From positions 17,982-81,981 of the forward strand of contig NZ_JFHC01000037.1 in NCBI RefSeq assembly GCF_000698595.1: DNA of 64,000 nt, written 5' to 3'. Both the position numbers and the translations under genes were made by a program. The notes below the pieces were generated by a model that saw nothing but the letters and a program-made list of their open reading frames with translations, had not been told where the DNA came from and searched no databases. Positions 25,802 through 34,247 of the stretch are shown in pieces. Source of the stretch: Caballeronia glathei (lineage in GTDB: Bacteria; Pseudomonadota; Gammaproteobacteria; Burkholderiales; Burkholderiaceae). Positions within the stretch are counted from its first letter, which is position 1. Each line of letters begins with the position of its first letter.

Positions 25802-25814
25802 GTCGTCAGACAAC
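25802..25814. promoter_or_regulatory. GntR-type operator candidate 4 (own promoter)
   Basis: GTCGTCAGACAAC fits GTNGT-N3-ACNAC exactly, 54 bases upstream of the GntR gene start, and suggests autoregulation. Confidence 0.6.
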
Positions 25815-25868
25815 GATATAATGACTTGGATACCCCAACGCATGTCACCCGATCCAAGGAGCGCTTCG

Positions 25869-26612
25869 ATGGCTGCACACGTCACATCCGCCGGCGAGCC
25901 ACGGCGTTCGCGTAATCTGGCCGAATCGGTCGTCAGTTACGTGAAGCAGCAGATCGCGTCAGAGGCCCTCAAGCCCGGCGACAAGCTCCCCACCGAATCG
26001 GAACTCATGGTCGGCCTGGGCGTGAGCCGCACCGTGGTTCGCGAAGGCATTTCGCGCCTGCAGGCGAGCGAAGTGATCGAGACGCGGCACGGTATCGGGA
26101 GCTTCGTGCTCGAACCGCGCCGCGAGCGGCTCGGCATCGACATGGTCCCCGCCACCACGCTGCGCGACGTGCTCTCCGTGCTCGAACTGCGCATCAGCCT
26201 CGAAACCGAGAGCGCGGGCCTCGCGGCGCAGCGCGCCCAGCCCGAGGATCTGGCGCGCATGCGCGCGGCGCTCAACGCGATCGAGCAGACGAGCCGCATG
26301 GGCGGCGACAGCGTCGCGGCCGACCTGCAGTTCCATATCTCGGTCGCGCGCGCGACCGGCAACCGCTATTTCGTCGATATCCTGTCGCAGATGGGCAGCG
26401 CGCTGATCCCGCGCAACCGGATCGATTCGGCGGGCATCGCGCATGCCGACCCGAAGGCGTACGTCGCGCTCGTCAATCTGGAGCACGAGAGCATTCTCGA
26501 CGCAATCAGCCGCCACGACTCCGACGGCGCCCGCGCCGCGATGCGCATGCATCTGTCGAACAGCCGCGAGCGGCTGCGCCGCGCGAACGAGACCACAGAA
26601 GCGAATTCGTAA
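25869..26612 (+). CDS. GntR-family (FadR/FCD subgroup) regulator
   Basis: A 247-residue regulator. The N-terminal winged helix reads VVSYVKQQIASEALKPGDKL, PTESELMVGLGVSRTVVREGISRLQASEVIETRHGIGSFV; the C-terminal FCD domain carries its metal-site features (DLQFHISVARATGN, NLEHESILDAI). The start at 25869 has AAGGAG at 8 bases; a longer reading frame upstream lacks family similarity. It lies between the transporter and garR, and operator-like sites before this gene, garD and kdgD point to it as the local aldarate regulator. Confidence 0.92.
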   Translation: MAAHVTSAGEPRRSRNLAESVVSYVKQQIASEALKPGDKLPTESELMVGLGVSRTVVREGISRLQASEVIETRHGIGSFVLEPRRERLGIDMVPATTLRDVLSVLELRISLETESAGLAAQRAQPEDLARMRAALNAIEQTSRMGGDSVAADLQFHISVARATGNRYFVDILSQMGSALIPRNRIDSAGIAHADPKAYVALVNLEHESILDAISRHDSDGARAAMRMHLSNSRERLRRANETTEANS

Positions 26613-26710
26613 CACCTGAAGCAAGGGATGTCGCAGGACGGATGTTGTCGACCGGGTCCGCCGCCGGGCGCCAGTGGCTCACAGCGAACCCACATCAACT
26701 GGAGAAACAG

Positions 26711-27604
26711 ATGGAAAAGGCAGGCTTCATCGGACTCGGGATCATGGGCAAGCCCATGGCCGCGAACCTACTCAAGAACAGCGTGCCGCTCGCGGCCTTC
26801 ACGCGCAGCGGCGTGCCCGACGAACTCACGCAGGCTGGCGCGATCGCGTGCGACAGCCCCGCCGCGGTCGCCGCTCAGGCCGACGTGCTGTTCATCATGG
26901 TGCCGGATACGCCCGATGTCGAACGCGTGCTTTTCGGCGAGAACGGCGTGGCGGACGGATTGCGCAAAGGCCAGATCGTGGTCGACATGAGCTCGATTTC
27001 GCCGATGGCCACGCGCGATTTCGCCGCCCGCGTGCGCGAACGCGGCGCGGATTATCTGGATGCGCCCGTGTCGGGCGGCGAAGTCGGCGCGAAGGCCGGC
27101 TCGCTCACGATCATGGTCGGCGGCGCGCAAGCCACGTTCGATCGCGTGAAGCCGCTCTTCGACCTGATGGGCAAGAACGTCTCGCTGATCGGCGAGGTCG
27201 GAGCGGGACAGGTCTGCAAGGTCGCGAACCAGGTGATCGTCGCGGCGACGATCGAGGCGGTCGGGGAAGCGCTCTTGCTGGCGTCGAAGGCAGGCGTGGA
27301 CGCGGAGAAGGTACGCAAGGCTCTGATGGGCGGCTTCGCGTCGTCGCGGATTCTGGAAGTGCACGGCGAGCGCATGACGAAACGCACGTTCGATCCGGGC
27401 TTTCGCATCGAGCTGCATCAGAAGGACCTGAATCTCGCGCTTTCGACGGCGCAGGCGCTCGGCGTCTCGCTGCCCGCCACCTCGACTTGCCAGGCGCTCT
27501 TCAACGCGTGCGCCGCGCATGGCGGCAAAGCCTGGGATCACTCGGCGATGGTCCGCGCGCTCGAGTATCTGGCGAACCACGAGATCGGGCAAAAGGCGCA
27601 ATAA
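26711..27604 (+). CDS. garR: Tartronate semialdehyde reductase
   Basis: A 297-residue 3-hydroxyisobutyrate-dehydrogenase-family enzyme: FIGLGIMGKPMAANLLK (NAD-binding), DAPVSGGEVGAKAGSLTIMVGG (substrate loop) and GQVCKVANQVIV (catalytic Lys). It reduces tartronate semialdehyde to D-glycerate, the step after the GarL-type aldolase. E. coli GarR is of the same size (294). The start at 26711 has GGAG upstream at good spacing. The gene is 98 bases after the GntR gene and probably ends this operon. Confidence 0.9.
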   Translation: MEKAGFIGLGIMGKPMAANLLKNSVPLAAFTRSGVPDELTQAGAIACDSPAAVAAQADVLFIMVPDTPDVERVLFGENGVADGLRKGQIVVDMSSISPMATRDFAARVRERGADYLDAPVSGGEVGAKAGSLTIMVGGAQATFDRVKPLFDLMGKNVSLIGEVGAGQVCKVANQVIVAATIEAVGEALLLASKAGVDAEKVRKALMGGFASSRILEVHGERMTKRTFDPGFRIELHQKDLNLALSTAQALGVSLPATSTCQALFNACAAHGGKAWDHSAMVRALEYLANHEIGQKAQ

Positions 27605-27627
27605 GGCTCACAGCGCGACAACGCGCC

Positions 27628-27650
27628 GGCCCGCGGGCCCGCGCACTTTT
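27628..27650 (+). terminator. Possible terminator after garR
   Basis: A GC-rich self-complementary stretch (GGCCCGCGGGCC) followed within 7 bases by TTTT, 24 bases after the garR stop. The T-run is short, so this is weak. Confidence 0.3.
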
Positions 27651-27749
27651 CTCTCCGGACCGTTCGGGCGGGCCGCACCGATCGATCCAGACTCTTGTCG
27701 CCGCGGCGCGGATGCGCCGAGTTGCATCCGCCGCCGGCGTTCCCTGCCC

Positions 27750-28280
27750 TCACTGCTGGCCGATCGCTGCCGCTGGCACCGGCCGGAAGGCCAGCCAGTA
27801 CGTCAGGAAGCGGCCCGCGAAAATCCCCGCGACGATCCCCGACACGAGACCATCCAGCAGTACATACGTCGAAACGGCATCGGCGCTGGTCGCGGTCGCG
27901 GTCGCGGTCGCGAGTTCGACGCCGAGCCAGAACTTCGATGCGAACGTCAGCAGGATCAGGATGAGCGGGGCGGCCGATCCGGGCAGCGTGACGGTCCTTT
28001 GCTCGCGATCGATCGTCATTGCGCTCGAGCGCGCCAGCGCCACGCCGATGGCAAGTCCGCCCGCCGCGCCCGCGATCCACGCGCACGCGGCGCCCCAGCC
28101 GGCCGCAGGCTCGTGAGACAGGTGGACGATGCCCCAGGCGGCGAACACGGCAGGCACGATCGCCAGCTTGGCGAGCGGCGCCGTGCCGCCGTTGAGCGCC
28201 TTCAGGCCACGCGACACGAGGAAGGCCAGCAGCGCCCACACCCAGACCGGCGTACCACTCACGATTTCATTGACGGACAT
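27750..28280 (-). CDS. Small integral membrane protein
   Basis: A 176-residue protein with about five or six membrane helices (VWVWALLAFLVSRGLKAL, LAIVPAVFAAWGIVHLS, AACAWIAGAAGGLAIGVAL, LILILLTFASKFWLGV, and a C-terminal pair ending in FLTYWLAF). No catalytic motif is seen. An Ala-Thr run in the fourth loop (ATATATAT) is encoded by four tandem copies of GGTCGC (27888-27911). It is divergent from a TetR-type gene, which is a likely repressor. The start at 28280 (MSVNEIVSG) was chosen by the hydrophobicity pattern. Confidence 0.75.
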   Translation of the reverse strand: MSVNEIVSGTPVWVWALLAFLVSRGLKALNGGTAPLAKLAIVPAVFAAWGIVHLSHEPAAGWGAACAWIAGAAGGLAIGVALARSSAMTIDREQRTVTLPGSAAPLILILLTFASKFWLGVELATATATATSADAVSTYVLLDGLVSGIVAGIFAGRFLTYWLAFRPVPAAAIGQQ

Positions 28281-28370
28281 GACGTTCTCCTTGATGCGGA
28301 CGGTCGCCGCAGTGGATGAAGGTTTGGAAAGCAGGTGCATCGAGGCCTGGCTGCTTTCGGTTCGTGTATC

Positions 28371-28386
28371 TTTACGATGGAAAGAT
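28371..28386. promoter_or_regulatory. TetR operator candidate, left copy
   Basis: TTTACGATGGAAAGAT is matched by an inverted copy at 28417-28432 in 15 of 16 bases. It lies in the divergent promoter region of the membrane protein and TetR genes. Confidence 0.6.
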
Positions 28387-28416
28387 TTTGACTTCACACG
28401 GGATCTGCGTCAAGAT

Positions 28417-28432
28417 ATCTTTCCATTGTAAA
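28417..28432. promoter_or_regulatory. TetR operator candidate, right copy
   Basis: ATCTTTCCATTGTAAA is the inverted partner of 28371-28386, 46 bases apart start to start, and sits 28 bases before the TetR ATG. Confidence 0.6.
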
Positions 28433-28460
28433 AATTAATTGAAACGAGGCCCCGATTCCT

Positions 28461-29150
28461 ATGGAGAACCAGCGTCCGGCGCGCAAACGAGCCCGGCCGG
28501 CGGCCGCCTCCGCCCCGCCCGGCACGGCGAAGAGCCATCCCTATCACCACGGTTCGCTGCCCGACGCGCTTCTGGCGGCGGCCGAAACCGTCCTGCGGCA
28601 TGACGGCTTGCGGGGCCTCACCTTGCGGGCGATCGCCCGCGAGGCGGGCGTCTCCCACACGGCGCCGCAGCATCATTTCGGCGATACGGCCGGCGTCTTG
28701 AGCGAACTTGCTGCAAGCGGCCACCGCCGGCTCACCGCGGCGATGGCGGAACATGCCGCGCGAGCCGCGCCGGGCGCGCCGCGCCAGAAGGCGATTGCGC
28801 ACGGCTATGTCGATTTCGCGGCGACGAACCCCGACCTCTTTCGCCTGATGTCGCGCAACGAATTGCTCGATCAGGACCGCCCTTCGCTCATCGCCGCGCG
28901 GCGTCTGTCGGCGAGCGGACTGGCCGGCGTCTTCGAAACGCAATCGCGCGAACCAGGCGAAGCGCAGGGCCGCAAGGGGGGGTTCGGTGCGCTGAGCGCG
29001 TCGCAGGCAATCGCGATGACTTCCGCATGGAGCTACGTTCACGGCCTGGCGTCGCTCCTGATCGACAACCGGCTCAGTTCGCTCGCCGCATCGACCGGCA
29101 CGTTCGCGGACGCGCGCGCGCTCGTCGATGCGGTGATCGAGGATCTGTAG
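28461..29150 (+). CDS. TetR/AcrR-family regulator
   Basis: A 229-residue TetR regulator with a basic, Ala/Pro-rich N-terminal extension of about 30 residues. The DNA-binding domain is LLAAAETVLRHDGLRGLTLRAIAREAGVSHTAPQHHFGD; the C-terminal ligand domain (FAATNPDLFRLMSRNELLD, AWSYVHGLASLLIDNRL) fits the WHG subgroup. It is divergent from the membrane protein gene, with a 16-bp inverted repeat in between, so repression of that gene and of itself is likely. Confidence 0.92.
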   Translation: MENQRPARKRARPAAASAPPGTAKSHPYHHGSLPDALLAAAETVLRHDGLRGLTLRAIAREAGVSHTAPQHHFGDTAGVLSELAASGHRRLTAAMAEHAARAAPGAPRQKAIAHGYVDFAATNPDLFRLMSRNELLDQDRPSLIAARRLSASGLAGVFETQSREPGEAQGRKGGFGALSASQAIAMTSAWSYVHGLASLLIDNRLSSLAASTGTFADARALVDAVIEDL

Positions 29151-29178
29151 CAGCCGGTATCGCGGGAGCTCTGTCGGA

Positions 29179-32100
29179 TCAGGCGCCGGGCGGCTGCGGG
29201 ATCGATTTGCGCGCCGTTTCCAGCGCGTCGGTGAGCGACGCGAGGTCGTACGGCTTGCGCAGCGTGATGGCGTGGGTGATGCGGTCCGCGCCCTTGTCGA
29301 ACGGGTCGGCGTTGCCGGTCGCGAAGATCACGGGCAGCCTCGGCAGGCGTTGCCGCGCCTCTACCGCGAGGTGGTGGCCGTGCATGTCCGGCAAGCCCAG
29401 ATCGGCCATCAGCACGTCGACCGCGGACGTGCGCAGCAGCGCGAGCGCGTCGTGTCCGTTCGCGGCCTGCACGACCGTGTGCCCAAGCTCCCCGAGCAAC
29501 TCGGCGGTGGCGAGCCGGATCAGGCTTTCGTCCTCGACCAGCAGGATCGTCATCGGATGCTTCGGCGCATCGGGGTCCGCCGTCGCGCGTTCGACAGCCG
29601 CTTCGCTTCGCTTCGCGGCATCGGCTTGCGAACGGCTTTTCATCACGTGACGGATCTTGCGCGCCAGCGCCTCGCGCGTGTAGGGCTTGCTCAGCAGCTC
29701 GATGCCCGGGTCGAGCCGGCCCGCGTGGACGATCGCGTTGTCGGTGTATCCCGAGGTGAAGAGCACGGCGACGTCGGGCAGCCGCTCGCGGGTCTTTCTG
29801 GCGAGTTCAGGGCTTGCGAGCGGCCCCGGCATGACGACGTCGGTAAAGAGCAGATCGATCGGCGCGCCGCTTTCGACGATCGCAAGCGCGCTTTGCGCAT
29901 CCTTCGCCTTGAGAATTCCGTAGCCCAGATCGGAGAGCAGTTCGACGACCGTGTTGCGCACGTCCTCGTCGTCCTCCACGACGAGGATCGTCTCCGTGCC
30001 GCCGATGACCGGCCCCGCGTCGGTTTCCGTCGCAAGGTCCTCGGCCTGATGCGCGCGCGGCAGATAAATGCGCACGGTCGTGCCGAGCCCCGGCTCGCTG
30101 TAGATCCTGATGTGCCCGTTCGATTGCTTGACGAAGCCGTAGACCATGCTGAGGCCGAGGCCCGTTCCCTGCCCCTCCGGCTTGGTCGTGAAGAACGGCT
30201 CGAAGACGTGCTCCAGGATCTCGGGCGCGATGCCCGCGCCGGTATCGGTGACGGCCAGCATCACGTACTGGCCCGGCTCGGCGCCGACGTGCCCGGCGGC
30301 GTAGTCGTCGGTCAGCGCGGCGTTGCCGGCCTCGATCGTCAGTTTGCCGTGGCCGTTCATCGCATCGCGCGCGTTGATCGCGAGATTCAGGATCGCATTC
30401 TCGACCTGCGACGTATCGACGAGCGTATTCCACAGCCCGGCGGAGGTGACCGTTTCGACCTCGATCCCCTCGCCGAGCGCCCGGCGCAGCATGTCGTCCA
30501 TGCCGCGCACGAAACGGCCGAGATTGACGATTTTCGGCGCGAGCGGCTGGCGGCGTCCGAACGACAGCAACTGCGACGCAAGCTTCGATCCGCGCGCCAC
30601 GCCTGCGAGCGCATTGCGCAGGTGCTGCCCGGCGCGCTCGTTGCCGCCGACGTCCCTCATCAGCAGCTGAAGATTTCCCGCAACGACCTGCAAGAGGTTG
30701 TTGAAGTCGTGCGCGATGCCGCCCGTCAGCTTGCCGACCGCCTCCATCTTCTGGGACTGGCGCAGCGCATGCTCCATCTTCTCGCGCTCCTCGGCTTCCG
30801 CGAGCAGCTTCCGGTTGGCGGTTGCGAGGCTCGCGGTGCGCTCGGCGACCATGCGTTCCAGCGACTGGTTGAGCCGCGCATGCAGTTCCTCGCTTTCGCG
30901 CAGCGCGGCTTCGGTCTGCGTGCGCTCGGCGATCTCCTTTTGCGCGGCCTGATAGAGCCGCGCATTGTCGATCGCGATGGCGGCCTGCGCGGCAATCCCG
31001 ACCAGCAGGCGCTCTGCCCGGTCGGTGAAGATGCCCGGCTCGGGATGCCCGAAGAAAAGCCCGCCCAGCACCTCGCCCGAGCGCGACACGACAGGCGCCG
31101 CCAGATAGCTGCGCACGGGCAGGTGCCCTTTCGGCATGCCGTGGTGCGGCTCGTTGCGGCCGTATCGCGGGTCCTTGAGAATGTCGTCCGAACGCACGAT
31201 GCCCTCGCCGTTGAACGTCGGCGCGAAGACAGCCGTGTTCCTCGGCATGGGGAAGCGCGAGAACGCGTCTCTCGGCACGCCCGACAGCGTGTAGAGCATG
31301 TAGCTTTCGCCGTCTTCGTCGAGCACGTTGTAGAAGAACGAGCCGAACGCGGCGCCGGTCAGCTCCGTCGCGGCGTCGGTGACGACCTGCACGGCCCGGT
31401 CGAGATCGAGCTCGGCGGCCACCGCAGTGCCGACCTTGTTGAGCAGTTCCAGAATCTGCGCCTCTTCGTGCAGCACGAGAGCGGTCTTCGAGCGCGAGCG
31501 CGAGATTTCGATATTGGCCGCGACCCGCGCCAGCAATTCACGCGCGCTGAACGGCTTGACGAGATAGTCGTCGGCACCCATCTCCAGCCCTTCGACCTTC
31601 GCGTCCTCGCCCGCACGCGCCGACAGGACCACCACCGGCACGTCGCGCAGCGAAGGATCGGCGCGCAGCTTGCGCAGCAGACCGAAGCCGTCGAGCCCGG
31701 GCATCATGACATCGGTGAGGATCAGATCGGGATGCACGCGCCGCGCATCGGCGAGCGCCACATCGCCGTCGGCTGCTGCGGAGACCTCGTACCCGGGCTC
31801 GAGCAGGCGCATCAGGTATTCGCGCATGTCCGCGTTGTCGTCGGCGAGCAGCACGCGCGGGCGATCCGTCACGCGCGCGTTCGCAGGCGCGGGCGGCATC
31901 TCCCTCCCGGCATCCGGGCCGCCCGCCGCGACGCCGTCCGGCAGCCAGCGCAGCGCCTCGCTCACGAAGGCGTCGGCGCGCGTCGCGGTCGATACCTGCG
32001 TGCTGCCGGCCTCGGTGCGTCCGTACGGCAGATGCGTGTGGCCGAACGGCACCCGGACGACGAATGTCGTGCCTTTGTCCATCACGCTCTCGACCGACAC

Positions 32101-33222
32101 GGTGCCTCCGTGCAGCGCGATCAGCTCCCTGACGAGCGCGAGCCCGATGCCCGTGCCTTCGTGCGTGCGTCCGCGCGCGCCCTCGACGCGATGAAAGCGC
32201 TCGAAAATCCGCGGCACTTCGGGCGCGGGAATGCCGGAGCCCGTATCGGCGACGCGCAGCACCGCATGCCCGCCCTCCGCCGACAGCGCGACGCCGACCC
32301 TGCCCTCGAGCGTGAACTTGAATGCGTTCGAGACCAGATTGAGGACGATCTTCTCCCACATCTCGTGATCGACGAAGACCCGCTCCGGCAGGGGCGGCGT
32401 GTCGATCGTGAGCGCGAGGCCCGCCTTCTCGCATGCCGAGCGGAAGCTGCTGGCGAGATCGCGCGTGAGTGCGGCGAGATCGGTCGGCTGGTAGACCGCC
32501 CGTATCCTGCCCGCCTCCACGCGGGAGAAATCGAGCAGCGCATTGACGAGCTTGTGCAGACGCAGGCCGTTGCGCTGGATCATGGCGATGCGCTCGCGCT
32601 GGCGTGCGCCGAGCGGTTCGACGACGTCGGCCAGCGCGTCCTCGAGCGGACCGAGCATGAGCGTGAGGGGCGTGCGGAACTCGTGGCTGACGTTGGCGAA
32701 GAACTGCGTCTTCAGCACGTCGAGTCGTGCCAGTTCCTCGCGCTGGCGGGCAATCTCGCGCTCCTGCGCCTTCTTCTCGGTGATGTCGCGGCCTTCAGCC
32801 GTGATGTACACGACGTTGCCGTGCTCGTCCCTGACCGGGCAGAGCGACGCGTCGATGACGATCGTTTCGCTGCCGCCGGCGCGCCCGTAGATTTCGGTAT
32901 CCCAGCGCACGAACTCGCCCCGGGCGGCGCGCTCGATCGCCGCTCTCAGCGTCGCGCGGATCTCCTCGGAGACCTGCCACCAGAACGTGGTCCAGAACGG
33001 TTTGCCCTCGACTTCGGAAAGCGTGATGCCCACGGCGTCGAGCGCGACGCGATTGATTTCGAGCACCGTGCCGTGCGCGTCCAGCAGGCCGACGAACTGG
33101 ACCATCGAATCGAGCGTGATGCGCGCGAGCACCTGCCGATGCCGTTCGCGCGAATCGCCCGCCGTGAGCGCAGCGCCACGGACATCGACCAGGTTGGCGG
33201 ACGTGGGCGGTTCGGTCGTCAT
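29179..33222 (-). CDS. Hybrid sensor kinase with two kinase cores and three receivers
   Basis: A 1,347-residue cytoplasmic protein. Order: PAS (about 35-150); first HisKA/HATPase core (FFANVSHEFRTPLTLML, His180; GTGIGLALVRELIALHGG); receiver 1 (LLADDNADMREYL, LILTDVMMPGLDGF, YLVKPFSARE); GAF (about 620-790); second kinase core (GGIAHDFNNLLQVVAGNLQ; GTGLGLSMVYGFVKQSNG); receiver 2 (VVEDDEDVRNTV, LLFTDVVMPG, LLSKPYTRE); receiver 3 (LLVEDESLIRLAT, VLMADLGLPDMHG, LRKPYDLAS). All three phosphoacceptor Asp residues are present. There are no membrane helices. Start at 33222; an upstream ATG would add 60 atypical residues. No cognate DNA-binding regulator is adjacent. Confidence 0.9.
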   Translation of the reverse strand: MTTEPPTSANLVDVRGAALTAGDSRERHRQVLARITLDSMVQFVGLLDAHGTVLEINRVALDAVGITLSEVEGKPFWTTFWWQVSEEIRATLRAAIERAARGEFVRWDTEIYGRAGGSETIVIDASLCPVRDEHGNVVYITAEGRDITEKKAQEREIARQREELARLDVLKTQFFANVSHEFRTPLTLMLGPLEDALADVVEPLGARQRERIAMIQRNGLRLHKLVNALLDFSRVEAGRIRAVYQPTDLAALTRDLASSFRSACEKAGLALTIDTPPLPERVFVDHEMWEKIVLNLVSNAFKFTLEGRVGVALSAEGGHAVLRVADTGSGIPAPEVPRIFERFHRVEGARGRTHEGTGIGLALVRELIALHGGTVSVESVMDKGTTFVVRVPFGHTHLPYGRTEAGSTQVSTATRADAFVSEALRWLPDGVAAGGPDAGREMPPAPANARVTDRPRVLLADDNADMREYLMRLLEPGYEVSAAADGDVALADARRVHPDLILTDVMMPGLDGFGLLRKLRADPSLRDVPVVVLSARAGEDAKVEGLEMGADDYLVKPFSARELLARVAANIEISRSRSKTALVLHEEAQILELLNKVGTAVAAELDLDRAVQVVTDAATELTGAAFGSFFYNVLDEDGESYMLYTLSGVPRDAFSRFPMPRNTAVFAPTFNGEGIVRSDDILKDPRYGRNEPHHGMPKGHLPVRSYLAAPVVSRSGEVLGGLFFGHPEPGIFTDRAERLLVGIAAQAAIAIDNARLYQAAQKEIAERTQTEAALRESEELHARLNQSLERMVAERTASLATANRKLLAEAEEREKMEHALRQSQKMEAVGKLTGGIAHDFNNLLQVVAGNLQLLMRDVGGNERAGQHLRNALAGVARGSKLASQLLSFGRRQPLAPKIVNLGRFVRGMDDMLRRALGEGIEVETVTSAGLWNTLVDTSQVENAILNLAINARDAMNGHGKLTIEAGNAALTDDYAAGHVGAEPGQYVMLAVTDTGAGIAPEILEHVFEPFFTTKPEGQGTGLGLSMVYGFVKQSNGHIRIYSEPGLGTTVRIYLPRAHQAEDLATETDAGPVIGGTETILVVEDDEDVRNTVVELLSDLGYGILKAKDAQSALAIVESGAPIDLLFTDVVMPGPLASPELARKTRERLPDVAVLFTSGYTDNAIVHAGRLDPGIELLSKPYTREALARKIRHVMKSRSQADAAKRSEAAVERATADPDAPKHPMTILLVEDESLIRLATAELLGELGHTVVQAANGHDALALLRTSAVDVLMADLGLPDMHGHHLAVEARQRLPRLPVIFATGNADPFDKGADRITHAITLRKPYDLASLTDALETARKSIPQPPGA

Positions 33223-33414
33223 GTGAGACTCTTTTGATGGATCTCCGGTGGGCACCGCTATCGACGTGAACCGCGAGGCAAGAACCGGCGCGCGGCCTTG
33301 CGCCGTCGCCTGAGCCGGATCGCTCAAAATCCTAACACAGCATGAAAGACAGGCGCGCCGGGACGCGGCGAACCGGCAGCGGCCGGCCCGTGTGGGCCGC
33401 AAGCGCGTGATGCG

Positions 33415-34029
33415 CTAGGCGAGCGCAAGCACGAAGTCGAAGTGCGCGGCCTTGATGCCGCCGCGCTCGTCGACGGTCATCAGGAGGCGGCGGTTGAACA
33501 GGAAATCGCGCGCGTTGCGCGCCTCGCCGGGGAAGTACAGCTGCGTGGTGAGGAGCGGGCCGCCGCTCGCCCGAACCGTCACATGAAAGTGCCGCGTGCG
33601 GCCCGGATACGCGCCGGGAACGACGGTTTCGAGGCGGTAGCGTCCCGCGCTGTCGGCGAACTGGCGGCCGCGCAGACGGAATCCGTCGACGTCGTATTCG
33701 CCGGTGTCATCGGCCTGCCAGAAATCGAGGAGCGCGCCGGGCACGGCGGTGCAGCGCGTCGACAGCACGCGGCCGGTCAGCACGATCTTCGTGCCATGGA
33801 TTCCCTGTTCGATGAGCGACGCGCGCTCCGGCGAGCGCGGCAGGAAAAACGGGCCGGCGGTCTGCCGGGGCGTCGGGCCGTGATCGCCGGGGCACGCGGG
33901 CGTGGGCGGGAGCGTGTCGGCGCGGACCCTGTCGGCCGTTGCGAGTGCGAGCAGCAGCAACGTGGAGGGCACCGCGCCCGACTTCCGAAGAAAATTGCGC
34001 CGCGCTTCGCTTGGGTGATCTGTGCGCAT
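33415..34029 (-). CDS. Exported intradiol ring-cleavage dioxygenase-like protein
   Basis: A 204-residue protein with a Tat-like signal (RRNFLRKSGAV, then LLLLALATA) and an intradiol dioxygenase domain. The non-haem iron ligands of the family are visible: Tyr112 (GEYDVDG), Tyr141 and His147/His149 (PGAYPGRTRHFHVTV). The N-terminal TPRQTAGPFF motif is also typical of protocatechuate 3,4-dioxygenase-like proteins. Soluble relatives open catechol rings in the cytoplasm; this copy appears periplasmic, so the substrate is uncertain. It is adjacent to but divergent in theme from the hybrid kinase gene. Confidence 0.85.
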   Translation of the reverse strand: MRTDHPSEARRNFLRKSGAVPSTLLLLALATADRVRADTLPPTPACPGDHGPTPRQTAGPFFLPRSPERASLIEQGIHGTKIVLTGRVLSTRCTAVPGALLDFWQADDTGEYDVDGFRLRGRQFADSAGRYRLETVVPGAYPGRTRHFHVTVRASGGPLLTTQLYFPGEARNARDFLFNRRLLMTVDERGGIKAAHFDFVLALA

Positions 34030-34247
34030 CGTGGATGCTCCCGGCTTGCCGACCGATCGTCAAGGCGCGCCGCTCGCGTGGCCGGCCTGCGCGCGCGAAG
34101 CCGCGCTGCCGTGCCCACGAAGCCTGCGCCTGTGCCTGTGCCTGTGATGGTATGCCGAAATCGCGAATCCGGCGCGGCACATCCGAGGTCTCGGGAAGCC
34201 GATGTTCTTCGAGCGGTATGCGAGCCTCGCCAAGTCGAATGGCGATG

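Noticed and set aside
27888..27911. Four tandem GGTCGC hexamers as a phase-variation switch
   Set aside because: The unit is a multiple of three and lies inside a coding frame, so slippage would only add or remove Ala-Thr pairs without changing the frame.
29272..33237. A very long open frame on the plus strand (over 1,300 codons)
   Set aside because: It is exactly antisense to the hybrid kinase gene, whose domains are unmistakable. In high-GC DNA the complementary frame of a real gene often stays open; its sequence is Arg/His-rich with no domain.
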